64,000 bases of DNA, from assembly GCA_033557465.1 (NCBI GenBank), contig CM066035.1, positions 920,834,235-920,898,234 of the forward strand, given 5' to 3'. A program made the position numbers and the translations under genes. The first letter of the stretch is position 1; each line of letters opens with the position of its first letter. The notes below the pieces were generated by a model that was not told where the DNA came from, searched no databases, and saw only the letters and a list, made by a program, of their open reading frames with translations. The DNA comes from Ichthyophis bannanicus. Taxonomy: Eukaryota > Chordata > Amphibia > Gymnophiona > Ichthyophiidae. Below are positions 43,858 to 53,402 of the stretch, piece by piece.

Positions 43858-45490
43858 CTATGCTGCTGGTTGCCGTCTCAGAGTAACTCGCAAGGGTACA
43901 TCAGGGTGCTGCTCTGCTGTCCACCGCTCTGGTTCAGGATCGGCGGCGGGCTTGACTCTGCTGTGGTGGATCCAGGCGTCGATCTCGGCTACCTTTACTG
44001 CAGTTGGGGTAGACAGGATGACGGTGTACGGTCCCTTCCAATGGGGTTCCAACGGTATCTTCTTCCAATCTTTGATCCACACCGAAGTTCCAGGCTGGTA
44101 GGGATGCAAGGGTTCCGTCAAGTTGATAGGCAACTGGTCTTGGATCCACGTATGGAGAGTCTGCAGAACAAAACTAAGAGCTAGGAGTTCTTGTCTGGTT
44201 ACTTCTGAACCAATCTGGGCTAGATTTCCTTTGACTCCCTGCACTATTGGTGGGGGTTTACCATACAAAACTTCAAAAGGGGAAAATCCTGTTGACTTTA
44301 CAGGGGCTGAGCGTATTCTGAGTAAAGCTATGGGGAGCACTTGGGGCCATTTCAAGTGTGTCTCCTGACAAAGCTTAGACATTTGGGCTTTCAAAGTACG
44401 ATTCATTCGCTCAACTTTCCCTGAGCTCTGGGGTCTGTATGCAGTGTGGAGCTTCCACTGTATCTGCAAAGCTTTTGCTAACTGCTGAGTAACTTGGGAG
44501 ACAAATGAGGGTCCATTGTCTGACCCTATTACTGCTGGGATTCCAAATCTGGGGACAATCTCTCTCATTAAGGCTTTGGTAACTTCTCGGGCTTTCTCAG
44601 TTCTGGTTGGGAAAGCTTCTACCCACCCAGAGAAAGTACAAACTAATACTAGTAGGTAATGGTATCCATTAGCTTTTGGCATTTCGGTGAAATCAACTTG
44701 GAGGTTGTGCATGGGGGTCACACCTCTTGACTGAACTCGGGGTGCTGTAATAAGGCCTTGCTTGGCATTATTCTTGGCACAGATTTGACATTGTCGGGCT
44801 ACTGAGGCTGATATGGTTGTCATCAGAGGAATGTAGAAATGTGGTCTGAGTGCTTTCTCCATAGCACTCTTTCCATAGTGGGTAGCTTCGTGGAAAGCTT
44901 TGACAAAGGATGGTCCTAACAGTTCAGGAATTACTATTCTTCCCGGAGGTTGACTGCCTTCTTCTGGTGGCAGCTCAATCCATCCGTCTTTCAATACTCC
45001 ATTTTTCTTTGTCACAATAGTAATCCAATTCTTTGGTGGTATATCGTGGGGTCCATAGATTCAAAGGTACTGGAAACAATGCTGCTTGCACTGGCATAGC
45101 TTGTGGGGCAATTTGTCCTGTCATAGCTGCTTGTCGTGCTGAGGCATCTGCGAATCTATTTCCTCGAGCAACTTCTCCTTTCCCTGCTTGATGTCCTCTA
45201 CAATGCATGACAGCTACACGTGTTGGGGCCCAGACTGCATCAAGTAACATCAATATCTCGGGACCATATTTGACTGATTTTCCTCCGGATGTGATGAGTC
45301 CTCTTTCTTTGTAGAGAGCTCCATGGGCATGCAAGGTAGTGAAAGCATATTTGGAATCTGTATATACATTTAGCACAAGTTTTTCTCCTAACAACAATGC
45401 TCTAGTGAGTGCTATCAATTCGGCTTTCTGGGCTGATGTGCCTGAGGCTAGAGCTGATGATTCAACTACTTCACCGGCACTTACCCCGGC
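43858..45490 (-). pseudogene. ERV pol: RNase H end and integrase
   Basis: RNase H (45490-44975) keeps TSAQKAELIALTRAL and YTDSKYAF and is cut at its start. A frameshift near 45005 leads to the integrase (45015-43858). That has the His-His-Cys-Cys zinc site (HEATH and CQICAKN), then the Asp-Asp-Glu triad in VDFTEM, SDNGPSF and SGKVERMNR, and a C-terminal DNA-binding part (WKGPYTVILSTPTAVKV). The triad is intact, but pol has lost its RT. Confidence 0.87.
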
Positions 45491-45919
45491 CCGGGGGGAC
45501 TGCCAAATCTCATGCGCATCTCTCTTCCGCGAGCTAACCGCCCGCCGCTGCACTCGCCGATCACTGTGCTGCCGCTGCTGAGAGCTGCGTCCCTTCCCGC
45601 TCCAGCCACGTGTCAGGCTACCTCAACGGCAGGACACCCGCCTCGGGGGATGCGCTGCCGGAGGACCCCAAGCCGACTCCCTCACTCACTCCATACTGTC
45701 ACACCGTTCCGGAGAGGGGGGAGAAGGGGGGCGGCTCAAATCCCCTGCGAGTGCCAGAGAGTTACACTGCTCCAAACACGTCAATTTAAAGGAGCCCAAA
45801 CTGCTCTGTTAGTACTTGAGATATTTTATCTTCTTTTTCAAATCAACCAAATCAAACTACCCTTAATAATTACTACGGTGAGTCCACAGTCCCTGGGCTC
45901 ACATCCCCTACCGCTGCTT
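45491..45919 (-). promoter_or_regulatory. DIRS-G leader, terminal part
   Basis: CpG-rich sequence from 45491 to about 45760, then AT-rich to the left repeat. It is the upstream side of the leader split by the ERV. No coding is seen. Confidence 0.5.
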
Positions 45920-46064
45920 GGAGACTGAGTACTGGAGATCAGAGGCGGTCCCTGGAGTATATATGATGAGGTCATCAGGAATTCTGTCATGCTCAGTCTC
46001 CAAGCTGCGGAAGATGGAGGTAACTTCTATGTTTCGGGACTAGACTGGTGGGACGCTAAGGGAA
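45920..46064 (-). repeat. DIRS-G left inverted terminal repeat
   Basis: Mirror of 35495-35640; in element sense it starts TTCCCTTAGCGTCCC. Confidence 0.87.
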
Positions 46065-47599
46065 CATTTTTTAAAAGCAAATGCTTATCAATATTGAGCA
46101 TTTGCTGATCGACGGCTGTTTCAATCCTTTGCACCATTCTTGTTCAGTTTGCCACTTTTAACCCGACCTGGCCACAGGTTTTGATGGTCTGCATCAGGGG
46201 TTGACAAATTCCTTCAAAGATAGAAAACTGCAGCTAGCAAAAGCCTCTTCTGTTCTGTAAACTGCAGCAAGAGAACACAAGATCAACGTCCTGGGAGCCT
46301 TTAAATCCATTCTTTTGTCTGGGTTGTAACACTGAATATGCCCATAGACTGCCTTGGCAAGGTTGGTCTGTGAACAGAGTGAGGATCTGAATGAGTGCCG
46401 ACTTTATCTGGTTAGCAGGATTTTCAGTCAGCACATCTGTGCAACTTAGGCCACATGAAAAACTGTCTTAAGTTGCAATCCAGATGCCAGCTGTGTATTG
46501 CACTGACCAGATAAATTCTGCTCAACCCGGATATTCGGCAATGGCTCCTATCCAGAAACTGCCATTAAATATCCTGCTCATATTTAAGTGCTGTGGCTGA
46601 CCATCATGGTGTTTGAATTGGCCTTTTTTGAATATCAGATCCTGTTTTTCTGTCCCTCATGCAAACCTCTAGTCTTTTTTCCCCCCTCACCCAATCTTTC
46701 CCTCCCCTCATTCCCTGATTTCTCACCCCCCCTACCAATCCTTGAGCATCCACTACCTTGCATCTTGATCCAATCCCTGTGTTCTTCCTACCCCCACCTA
46801 ACGTCATCGCTGCTTTCTGCCTGCCTCCTGGGCTTCTTGCCCCCTTCTGGGCCGAGCAAGGTAAGCTATCCTCGTTTGTAATCCTTCAGAAAATCCTGCT
46901 ACTAACCTCTTCTCCCTCTCATGAAGCTCATATTGTGCAGGAGAGAGGTACTGGCTGCTGAAGAGGCAAGCTTTAAAAGTATTGAACCTGTTACCTTGCT
47001 GGCCATGGATAGGGGAATGGGAAGCACCACTGACTTCAACTTCTAGTGACTGAGGGCAAGTTGGGATGCAGAGGCAGCTGAGCTGGCGGATCTTTTGTCT
47101 TCAGCCTGTGTGGGCAGGATGGAAAATGGGAGGCAGTGAGAAAGGACATTTTTATTGTTCTTGCATTGTGCTTGCAGTGTGGAAGGAGGGAAGGATCAGC
47201 ATCCAGGCCCGAGATATTGTTTTCTTCTTCCAGTGCACTGTGTGGCAAATGTTATTGTGAAAATAGGCAAGCGGGTAGGAGGAAGCAGCAGAATTGACAG
47301 CAGTCAGCCATCCATTTGAAGAGAGAGAGGCCACAGGTTTTTCTCTTCCAACAGCACCAGAGAATTATAGAAGAAAGGGACTGCATGTTGTCCTCAAAAG
47401 TTCAGCACTCTAGGTGACCACTGAGTTTGTCTATTGGAAAATCTAGCCCTTGTTTTCTCTCTTTTCAGGTAAATTAGGGTATAAGTCCTTATATTTATTC
47501 CAATACCTAGCCCCCTTCCCACCCAGCCATGTCTTACCATCCAGTTTTATTATAATCTAAATAGCTACAAAAATTTGTGAGGCTTTTATCTGTACATCT
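46065..47599. other. Single-copy-looking sequence, nothing firmly identified
   Basis: About 1.5 kb with no recognisable transposon or exon. It contains a small dyad at 46077-46105 and a pyrimidine-rich stretch near 46670-46800. Short open frames have no motif. Confidence 0.4.
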
Positions 47600-47678
47600 G
47601 ACTGCTACATCCTCCATCCAGCTACCCTAAGATCCATCCAAGACCTTAGTGACTTCCAGAAAAAAATTAAAGACACAG
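47600..47678 (+). pseudogene. L2-like LINE RT C-terminus, split by DIRS-E (left)
   Basis: IQDLSDFQKKIK resembles the last block of L2-type RT proteins (compare FRKELKTHLF at 22500). DIRS-E interrupts it at 47679 and 53403 resumes with FFEES in a plausible continuation. Confidence 0.5.
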
Positions 47679-47850
47679 TTCCTTATCGCTTCTCCGGGCC
47701 AGTCCAGGGAAAGGTAGGGTTGTCAATCCCCTATAGCAACTGAGGACTGAAGACTCCAAGCTTTTCCTGTGATGTGAAGCCACTCCCCCTGAGGGTAATC
47801 CGGCAGTCTTTCAGTCCTCAGCAGCTATAGAGGATCAAATCTATCTTCTC
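47679..47850 (+). repeat. DIRS-E left inverted terminal repeat
   Basis: Mirror of 53230-53375 over GGGCCAGTCCAGGGAAAGG and onward, with the start TTCCTTATCG shared with DIRS-A. Confidence 0.85.
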
Positions 47851-48310
47851 CCTCAGCAATACACCTACGGGTTGTTTATCTTTATTATTTGTTTTTAAAG
47901 AATAATTTTATTAGCTCTAGCAGAGCTGATCTTTCTATAGTCCTGTTATAATTTTGTTTCTGGGAACACTATAGTTTTAAGAGCGTGTAGAGACGTTGAG
48001 TGCCTTATCCTTACAGTGTGAGGTAGAGCCTGCCTCTCTCACTGTCTCCGTCTCAGGCAACAGAGTGATACTGGGGGCCCCAGTTCTCTCCTCTGTCTCA
48101 AAAGCTGCAGATTTGTCAGTGGGTCCCGCTAGCAGCGAAACTGCCTTGCCGGCTCAGCTTTTCTTCTCCGGTGAGTTCTCCTCATTTTTATTGTTTGTTC
48201 CTGTCTCGGGACCGCGGGCTCCGTAGCGGCTCCAGCGTCTTTTCCCTAGCGTTTTTTTCTGATCGACTTCTGGTGGTTCTGTTTCTTCAATTGTTGGGGT
48301 TACTTTTGCC

Positions 48311-49823
48311 ATGGCAGAGAAGCCGTTAATTAACTTGCCCGAGACTTCTTTACACGCCGAAAAGGCGGGAAAGGCGGCCATTTTGACGGCGCCGGGCAGT
48401 ACTCTAGCAGAGCAGCAAAAGCCGCATAAACGCAAGGCGAAGTCCTCTAAAGATGTGATTTCGCCGGACAAGCCCTCTCACTCCCCTGCTATGCCTCAGG
48501 AAGATATGGCTTCATTTTTTTCGCCAGAGTTCATTCTGGCAATGCACAAAGCATTTCTTCTGCGATCTGCTCAGCCTCATGTGCTTCCTTCTGTTCCTAG
48601 TCCTCTGCCTGCTTCCCTTCCAATTCCAGTGTGTGATGATCCAGGAGATGGATCTTCTCATTTTAAAGAGATGGTTAGGGACCCCTTGGATCCTTTGTTG
48701 TCTCAGTCTTCTATGTTACTGGGGCATGAGGATCCAGAGGTTCTGACAGAACCAGCTTTGGATTTAGAAGCAGATGACTTAGAGGAAGGGGAGATAGGAT
48801 CCTCTCCGGGCGCTAACATTTTCAGGGTTTTCCGTAAGGAGGAGCTCTCTGCTCTCATTTCCCATTCTTTAGCAGCGCTGCACCTGCTTCTTCCGATGAC
48901 TTCTCAGGAACCTTTGGAAGATCCGTTACTGCAGGGCTTTAAAACTGAGCAACAGTGTTTTCCCTTGCACCGAGTTATCAAACAGATGATTGACTCGGAA
49001 TGGGAGTGTCCAGAAGCTTCGCTGCGTGGCAGCCGCGCATTGGCTCGCTTATACCCCCTTCCTCAGGAGATAAAGGACCTATTTCGCATGCCGAAGGTGG
49101 ATGCCATTATTTCAGCAGTAACCAAAAAGACTACTATCCCTGTAGAGGGTGCTGCGGCGCTTAAAGACCTTCAGGATAGGAAATTGGAAGTTCTGCTCAA
49201 ACAAGCTTTTGATTCTAGTGCCTTGGCTCTACAGTCGGCTGTTTGTGGGGCTTATGTATCTCGGGCATCCATTCGTTGGTTACAAGGCGACGCTTCATCT
49301 GAGGCTACGTCTGCAGTTCCAGATACGGCAAAATTAGAATCAGCCGCAGCTTATATGGCGGATGCTTTTTATGATTTGCTGCGGATTGCGGCTAAGACAT
49401 AAGAACATAAGAACATAAGATATGCCATACTGGGTCAGACCAAGGTCCATCAAGCCCAGTATTCTGTTTCCAACAGTGGCCAATCTAGGTCATACGTACC
49501 TAGCAGTTTCCCCAAGGGACACAGGTTCCACAATGCTTGTATTGGTTCAAGCATTGACCATGGCCTCTCTAGTAGCTGCCAGGCGTTTTCTTTGGTTGCG
49601 CAACTGGTCGGCGGATGTCTCCTGCAAGTTGCGGCTCAGTAAATTGCCCTATCAGGGGAAATTGCTTTTTGGTGAGGCTTTAGAGAAAATTGTTAAAGAT
49701 TTGGGCGACTCTAAAGGAGGGCGTTTGCCTGAGGACAAACCCAAGCCTACGCGAACGGTTCCTAGTTTCCGAGGCTCCGGCCGAGACTCCCGTAGATTTC
49801 GCGGTGCGCACTTTGCGCCCTAA
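48311..49823 (+). pseudogene. DIRS-E Gag, interrupted by a CR1 tail
   Basis: ATG at 48311 in strong context (GCCATGG). The protein lacks the CxxC pair of DIRS-B and G but shares the acidic middle (LEADDLEEGEIG) and NIFRVFRKEELSALI, FPLHRVIKQMIDSEW and TKKTTIPVEGAAAL. It is cut at 49398, and the conserved MASLVAARRFLWLRNW resumes at 49560 in frame to the stop at 49821. The insert brings in-frame stops. RT overlaps its last 134 bases or more in +1. GGCGGCCATTTT (48373-48384) falls inside the code here. Confidence 0.83.
49398..49557 (-). mobile_element. CR1 3'-end fragment
   Basis: Nearly the same as 56538-56695, including the TTATGTTC-type 3' repeats (plus strand ATAAGAACATAAGAACATAAG). It is heavily 5'-truncated. 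No clear target duplication is seen beyond two or three bases, as usual for CR1. Confidence 0.85.
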
Positions 49824-51825
49824 TCCAGGGGCCGTTCCAACTTTCGAGGGCATTCCTTTCGTGGGGCCAGAGGATTTGGCAAATCCTACTTTAGTGCGTC
49901 CCAGCCCTCGGTTAAAAAGCCGCAATGAAGGTCTGCTGGTCCAGACGCTAGTTCCTGTGGGAGGACGCCTGCAGGACTTTCTGGCGGCCTGGACCAACAT
50001 TACTTCCGACAAATGGGTTTTAGAGATCATTCGGAAGGGATACGCACTCGATTTCGCCTGCCTGTTGTTACCCGCCTTTGTAATGTCTCCCTGTGCTCCC
50101 GGTCGGAAGAAACAGGCCATTCTGGACACGCTCTTTCGCCTGTTACAGCTGAAAGCGATAGTTCCCGTACCTCTAGACCAATACGGTTGCGGTCGGTACT
50201 CGATCTATTTTGTGGTTCCCAAAAAGGAAGATTCTTTTCGGCCCGTCTTAGATCTCAAAGGTGTCAACCGTACTTTGCGGGTGCCTCACTTTCGCATGGA
50301 AACGCTGCGTACTGTAATTCGAGCGGTACGGCCGGGAGAGTTTCTCTCGTCAATCGATCTCACGGAAGCATATCTGCATATTCCCATCAGGCCCTCGCAT
50401 CAGCGTTTTTTACGTTTCGCTCTTCCCATGGGACATTTCCAGTTTCGAGCGTTGCCATTCGGTCTCGCTACGGCTCCGCGTACTTTCACAAAACTGATGG
50501 TAGTTGTTGCGGCAGCGCTTCGAAAGGAAGGTATCAGAGTGCATCCTTATCTCGACGATTGGTTGATCAGAGCCGAATCGCGGGCAGCGTCCATCCAGGC
50601 GACGGCTCGAGTGGTACAGCTTCTCGAACAACTCGGTTGGGTGCTCAATCAAGCCAAGAGTCACTTACAACCGCTGCAACAGCTGACTTATCTCGGAGCA
50701 TTTTTCGACACCGCACAGGGGAAAGTCTTTTTGCCCGAAGTTCGCGTAGAGAAGCTGGTACAACAAGTCCAAGCGTTTCTAAGCTTGACAGCGCCGTCGG
50801 CGTGGACGTATTTACAACTTTTGGGATCCATGGCGGCGGCACTGGATCTCGTCCCGTGGGCCAAGGCTCACATGCGACCCTTGCAGCAAGCATTGCTCTC
50901 CCGCTGGTCACCGCAGCTTCATCCGCTCTCTCAACTTCTACCCTATCCAGAGCTCGTGCGTCACAGTCTGCAGTGGTGGTTGATTCGGGATCACCTCACG
51001 GCGGGTATTCCCTTACAGGAACCCTCGTGGGTGTTAGTCACCACGGATGCCAGTCTCTCGGGCTGGGGAGCCCATTGTCAGTCTCACATTGCACAGGGTG
51101 CTTGGGACCCAGAGGAGAGCGCTTGGTCGATCAACAGGCTAGAGCTTCGAGCGGCTCGGTTAGCTCTGCTTCACTTCGCATCTTTGCTCAAAGGGACAGC
51201 GGTCAAGATTTTCTCCGACAATGCCGTCACAGTGGCGTATATCAATCGTCAAGGCGGGACAAAGATTCCTTCTCTCCTCTCCGAATGTCAGCAATTGATG
51301 GAATGGGCGGAGAGCAATCTCGTGGCAATATCGGCGGTGCACGTCGCTGGCAAGGAAAATGTGCAGGCGGACTATCTCAGCCGCCATCTCCTCGATCCAG
51401 GGGAATGGGAATTGAATGCGGCGATATTTCACCAGTTAACATTGCGTTGGGGACAGCCAGTGATGGATCTCATGGCCTCCTGCAGCAATGCCAAAGCCAG
51501 CCGTTTCTTCAGCAGGCGCAGGGAACACATGTCAGAAGGTCTCGCCCTAGTTCAGCCATGGCCTCTCGACACTCTCCTGTACGTCTTCCCGCCTTGGCCG
51601 ATGTTGAGTCGAGTTATCCAGCGCATAGCGCAGCACCAGGGACTAGTAATTCTCATTGCTCCAGATTGGCCTCGTCGTCCTTGGTATGCCGATCTCGTTT
51701 GCCTCCTAGTAGCTCCGCCGTGGCCTCTTCCAGTCCGCGTCAACCAGTTGCATCAGGGTCCGATCCTCATGCCGCGGGTGGATCGCTTCTTGCTTACGGC
51801 TTGGCTCTTGAAAGGTCTCGCTTGA
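49690..51825 (+). CDS. DIRS-E RT-RNase H-methyltransferase-like protein, intact
   Basis: A 711-codon frame without lesions. It opens in +1 inside the end of gag and has no ATG near its start, the first codon listed being TTG. RT has VPKKEDSFRPVLDLKG, SSIDLTEAYLHIPI, LPFGLATAPRTF and PYLDD at residues 286-290. RNase H has VTTDASLSGWGAHC (catalytic Asp about residue 453), INRLELRAARLAL, FSDNAVTVAYI and NVQADYLSR. The methyltransferase-like end has VMDLMASCSNAKASRFF and LYVFPPWPMLSRV. This is the reference for lineage I and could still be functional. Confidence 0.9.
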   Translation: MLKIWATLKEGVCLRTNPSLRERFLVSEAPAETPVDFAVRTLRPNPGAVPTFEGIPFVGPEDLANPTLVRPSPRLKSRNEGLLVQTLVPVGGRLQDFLAAWTNITSDKWVLEIIRKGYALDFACLLLPAFVMSPCAPGRKKQAILDTLFRLLQLKAIVPVPLDQYGCGRYSIYFVVPKKEDSFRPVLDLKGVNRTLRVPHFRMETLRTVIRAVRPGEFLSSIDLTEAYLHIPIRPSHQRFLRFALPMGHFQFRALPFGLATAPRTFTKLMVVVAAALRKEGIRVHPYLDDWLIRAESRAASIQATARVVQLLEQLGWVLNQAKSHLQPLQQLTYLGAFFDTAQGKVFLPEVRVEKLVQQVQAFLSLTAPSAWTYLQLLGSMAAALDLVPWAKAHMRPLQQALLSRWSPQLHPLSQLLPYPELVRHSLQWWLIRDHLTAGIPLQEPSWVLVTTDASLSGWGAHCQSHIAQGAWDPEESAWSINRLELRAARLALLHFASLLKGTAVKIFSDNAVTVAYINRQGGTKIPSLLSECQQLMEWAESNLVAISAVHVAGKENVQADYLSRHLLDPGEWELNAAIFHQLTLRWGQPVMDLMASCSNAKASRFFSRRREHMSEGLALVQPWPLDTLLYVFPPWPMLSRVIQRIAQHQGLVILIAPDWPRRPWYADLVCLLVAPPWPLPVRVNQLHQGPILMPRVDRFLLTAWLLKGLA

Positions 51826-52865
51826 AAAGCAAAGGATATGCGAGTTCCGTGGTGGCCACTTTGCTACAATCTAAGCGGCCAGGGACTTCCTTAGTATATG
51901 TTCGAGTCTGGCGTCTTTTTGAGACTTGGTGTTCTCAGCGCAATGTGACGCCCATGGCTTCTACCGTGCCTCATCTTCTCCTATTTCTGCAACATGGTTT
52001 GGATAAGGGCTTGGCTCTGAGTACCCTTAAAGTGCATGTAGCTGCGCTGACTTGTTTTCGGGGGTTAATTCAGCATCGCCGTCTTTCGGCCCATCCGGAT
52101 GTTCGGCGTTTTCTACAGGCAGCAAAAATTATCCATCCTCCACGGCGGCCCATCGTTCCTCCTTGGGATTTGAATATTGTATTAGAAGGTCTTTCTCGGT
52201 TGCCCTTAGCTTCCATCTGCGCTCAGCAGATCCAAGAGTGTTCTTGGAAAACAGCCTTTCTCGTGGCCTTATGTTCGGCAAGACGAATTTCTGATTTGCA
52301 GGCCTTATCTTGCCAGGAGCCTTATCTGCAATTTCTGCCCGAACGAGTTTTACTACGGCCTGTTCCCTCTTTTTTACCTAAGGTGCTGTCTGTTTTTCAT
52401 ATTAACCAATCAGTGGCATTGCCCGTATTTTCTGAGCGCGACGGTTCACCTATGGACCGGGCTCTTAAGCATTTAGATCTTAGCCGAGTGTTACGGACGT
52501 ACCTTAAGGTTTCACAACCGTTTCGGAAGACGGACAGGCTTTTTATCCAGTGGGCAGGCCCACGAAAGGGCCAAGCTGCGTCAAAGTCTACTATCGCTCG
52601 CTGGGTTCGCTCCGCTATTGGAGCAGCTTACAATGCCCGGGGAGTTTCGCCACCTGTGGGTCTCAAAGCTCATTCGACACGAGCTCTAGCGACTTCCTGG
52701 GCGGAGTTTGCCTTTGTTCCTCCGGTAGATATCTGCAGAGCGGCAACGTGGTCTTCCTTGCATTCGTTCACTAAGCATTACCGCTTAGATGTTCAAGCCA
52801 GAGACGATGCAAAAGTGGGAGCAGCAACTCTTATCGCCGGTCTAGCGGGTCCCTCCCGTTCTTAG
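50013..52865 (+). CDS. DIRS-E tyrosine recombinase, within a 950-codon open frame
   Basis: Recognisable recombinase starts near 51790 (LALERSRLKSKGYASS) and ends at 52865 (GLAGPSRS). It has the first catalytic Arg in SARRISDLQAL, HSTR as HxxR and the Tyr in TKHYRLDV. Upstream, the same frame is stop-free back to 50013, overlapping RT in -1 for 1.8 kb with a Ser- and Arg-rich sequence of no known fold. Whether that part is translated is unknown. No lesion is seen in the catalytic part. Confidence 0.88.
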   Translation: MGFRDHSEGIRTRFRLPVVTRLCNVSLCSRSEETGHSGHALSPVTAESDSSRTSRPIRLRSVLDLFCGSQKGRFFSARLRSQRCQPYFAGASLSHGNAAYCNSSGTAGRVSLVNRSHGSISAYSHQALASAFFTFRSSHGTFPVSSVAIRSRYGSAYFHKTDGSCCGSASKGRYQSASLSRRLVDQSRIAGSVHPGDGSSGTASRTTRLGAQSSQESLTTAATADLSRSIFRHRTGESLFARSSRREAGTTSPSVSKLDSAVGVDVFTTFGIHGGGTGSRPVGQGSHATLAASIALPLVTAASSALSTSTLSRARASQSAVVVDSGSPHGGYSLTGTLVGVSHHGCQSLGLGSPLSVSHCTGCLGPRGERLVDQQARASSGSVSSASLRIFAQRDSGQDFLRQCRHSGVYQSSRRDKDSFSPLRMSAIDGMGGEQSRGNIGGARRWQGKCAGGLSQPPSPRSRGMGIECGDISPVNIALGTASDGSHGLLQQCQSQPFLQQAQGTHVRRSRPSSAMASRHSPVRLPALADVESSYPAHSAAPGTSNSHCSRLASSSLVCRSRLPPSSSAVASSSPRQPVASGSDPHAAGGSLLAYGLALERSRLKSKGYASSVVATLLQSKRPGTSLVYVRVWRLFETWCSQRNVTPMASTVPHLLLFLQHGLDKGLALSTLKVHVAALTCFRGLIQHRRLSAHPDVRRFLQAAKIIHPPRRPIVPPWDLNIVLEGLSRLPLASICAQQIQECSWKTAFLVALCSARRISDLQALSCQEPYLQFLPERVLLRPVPSFLPKVLSVFHINQSVALPVFSERDGSPMDRALKHLDLSRVLRTYLKVSQPFRKTDRLFIQWAGPRKGQAASKSTIARWVRSAIGAAYNARGVSPPVGLKAHSTRALATSWAEFAFVPPVDICRAATWSSLHSFTKHYRLDVQARDDAKVGAATLIAGLAGPSRS

Positions 52866-52889
52866 GTACTGCTTTGGTACTGCCCTACC

Positions 52890-52990
52890 TTTCCCTGGAC
52901 TGGCCCGGAGAAGCGATAAGGAAGATAAAATTAGTTCTTACCTGCTAATTGTCTTTCCTTGAGCTTTCTCCGGGCCAGTCCAGGGTCCCA
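52890..52990. repeat. DIRS-E internal complementary region
   Basis: Halves mirror both termini, meeting at CGATAAGGAAGATAAAA. TCTTACCTG at 52936-52944 is the reversed donor-like motif. Confidence 0.87.
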
Positions 52991-53229
52991 CCCTGTTAGC
53001 TATCTCGACTAATTTGGCCTTTCCAAGCCTCTACAGAATTACATCGTATGTTCTCGAAGGAGACGTCTTGGGGCTTCTGGTATTCATTCCAGAACAATCA
53101 AAGCTATTCTAGTTTAAAAGAAAAAAAAAAAAAAAACGTTGTTAATAATGTTTTCAAGGACTATAGAACGTTATCAGTTTTTCAAGGGTTAATCTGCTCT
53201 GTTTAGTTTTCTTTCTGTTTAGTTGCTTT

Positions 53230-53402
53230 GTCAGAAGGAGACTGCCGGATTACCCTCAGGGGGAGTGGCTTCACATCACAGGAAAAGCTTGGAGTCTTCA
53301 GTCCTCAGTTGCTATAGGGGATTGACAACCCTACCTTTCCCTGGACTGGCCCGGAGAAAGCTCAAGGAAAGACAATTAGCAGGTAAGAACTAATTTTATC
53401 TT
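53230..53402 (-). repeat. DIRS-E right inverted terminal repeat
   Basis: Mirror of the left repeat, extended by GACAATTAGCAGGTAAGAAC...TTATCTT. CAGGTAAGA is at 53380-53388. Confidence 0.86.

Larger units (their letters stand above)
40709..45490 (-). mobile_element. Class I (gammaretrovirus-like) ERV, 3' half only
   Basis: Minus-strand order is RNase H end, integrase, env, polypurine tract, 3' LTR. The 5' LTR, gag, protease and RT are absent; the right edge falls inside the RNase H code near 45490. CCCGG sits directly beside the LTR at 40704-40708 and also at 45485-45489 and 45490-45494, so a target duplication is possible but not proven. It lies in the leader of DIRS-G, so it is younger than that insertion. 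Frameshifts separate RNase H from integrase and the two parts of env, so it is a broken copy. Confidence 0.87.
35454..46064 (-). mobile_element. DIRS-G: lineage I DIRS retrotransposon carrying an ERV
   Basis: On the minus strand: left repeat 45920-46064, leader (split by the ERV), gag, RT, YR, ICR 35925-36010 and right repeat 35454-35640. The inverted repeats look identical over about 125 bp. The flanks fit the flank-TT-element-TT-flank pattern, allowing one substitution in the right end. Without the ERV it is about 5.8 kb. All three genes have frameshifts or stops. Confidence 0.88.
47679..53402 (+). mobile_element. DIRS-E: lineage I DIRS, best preserved copy
   Basis: Inverted repeats 47679-47850 and 53230-53402 flank gag, RT-RNase H and YR; the ICR is at 52890-52990. 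The ends are TTCCTTATCG and TTTTATCTT, and the ICR reads TTTTATCTTCCTTATCG, so a TT is shared. The flanks give GACACAG-TT-CTTTGAAG. RT (711 codons) and YR are unbroken. Only gag is damaged, by a 160-bp CR1 tail. Confidence 0.92.

Noticed and set aside
40704..45494. CCCGG as a proven ERV target duplication
   Set aside because: The far side falls in a C/G-rich stretch with two CCCGG words, and the 5' LTR is missing, so the match could be chance.
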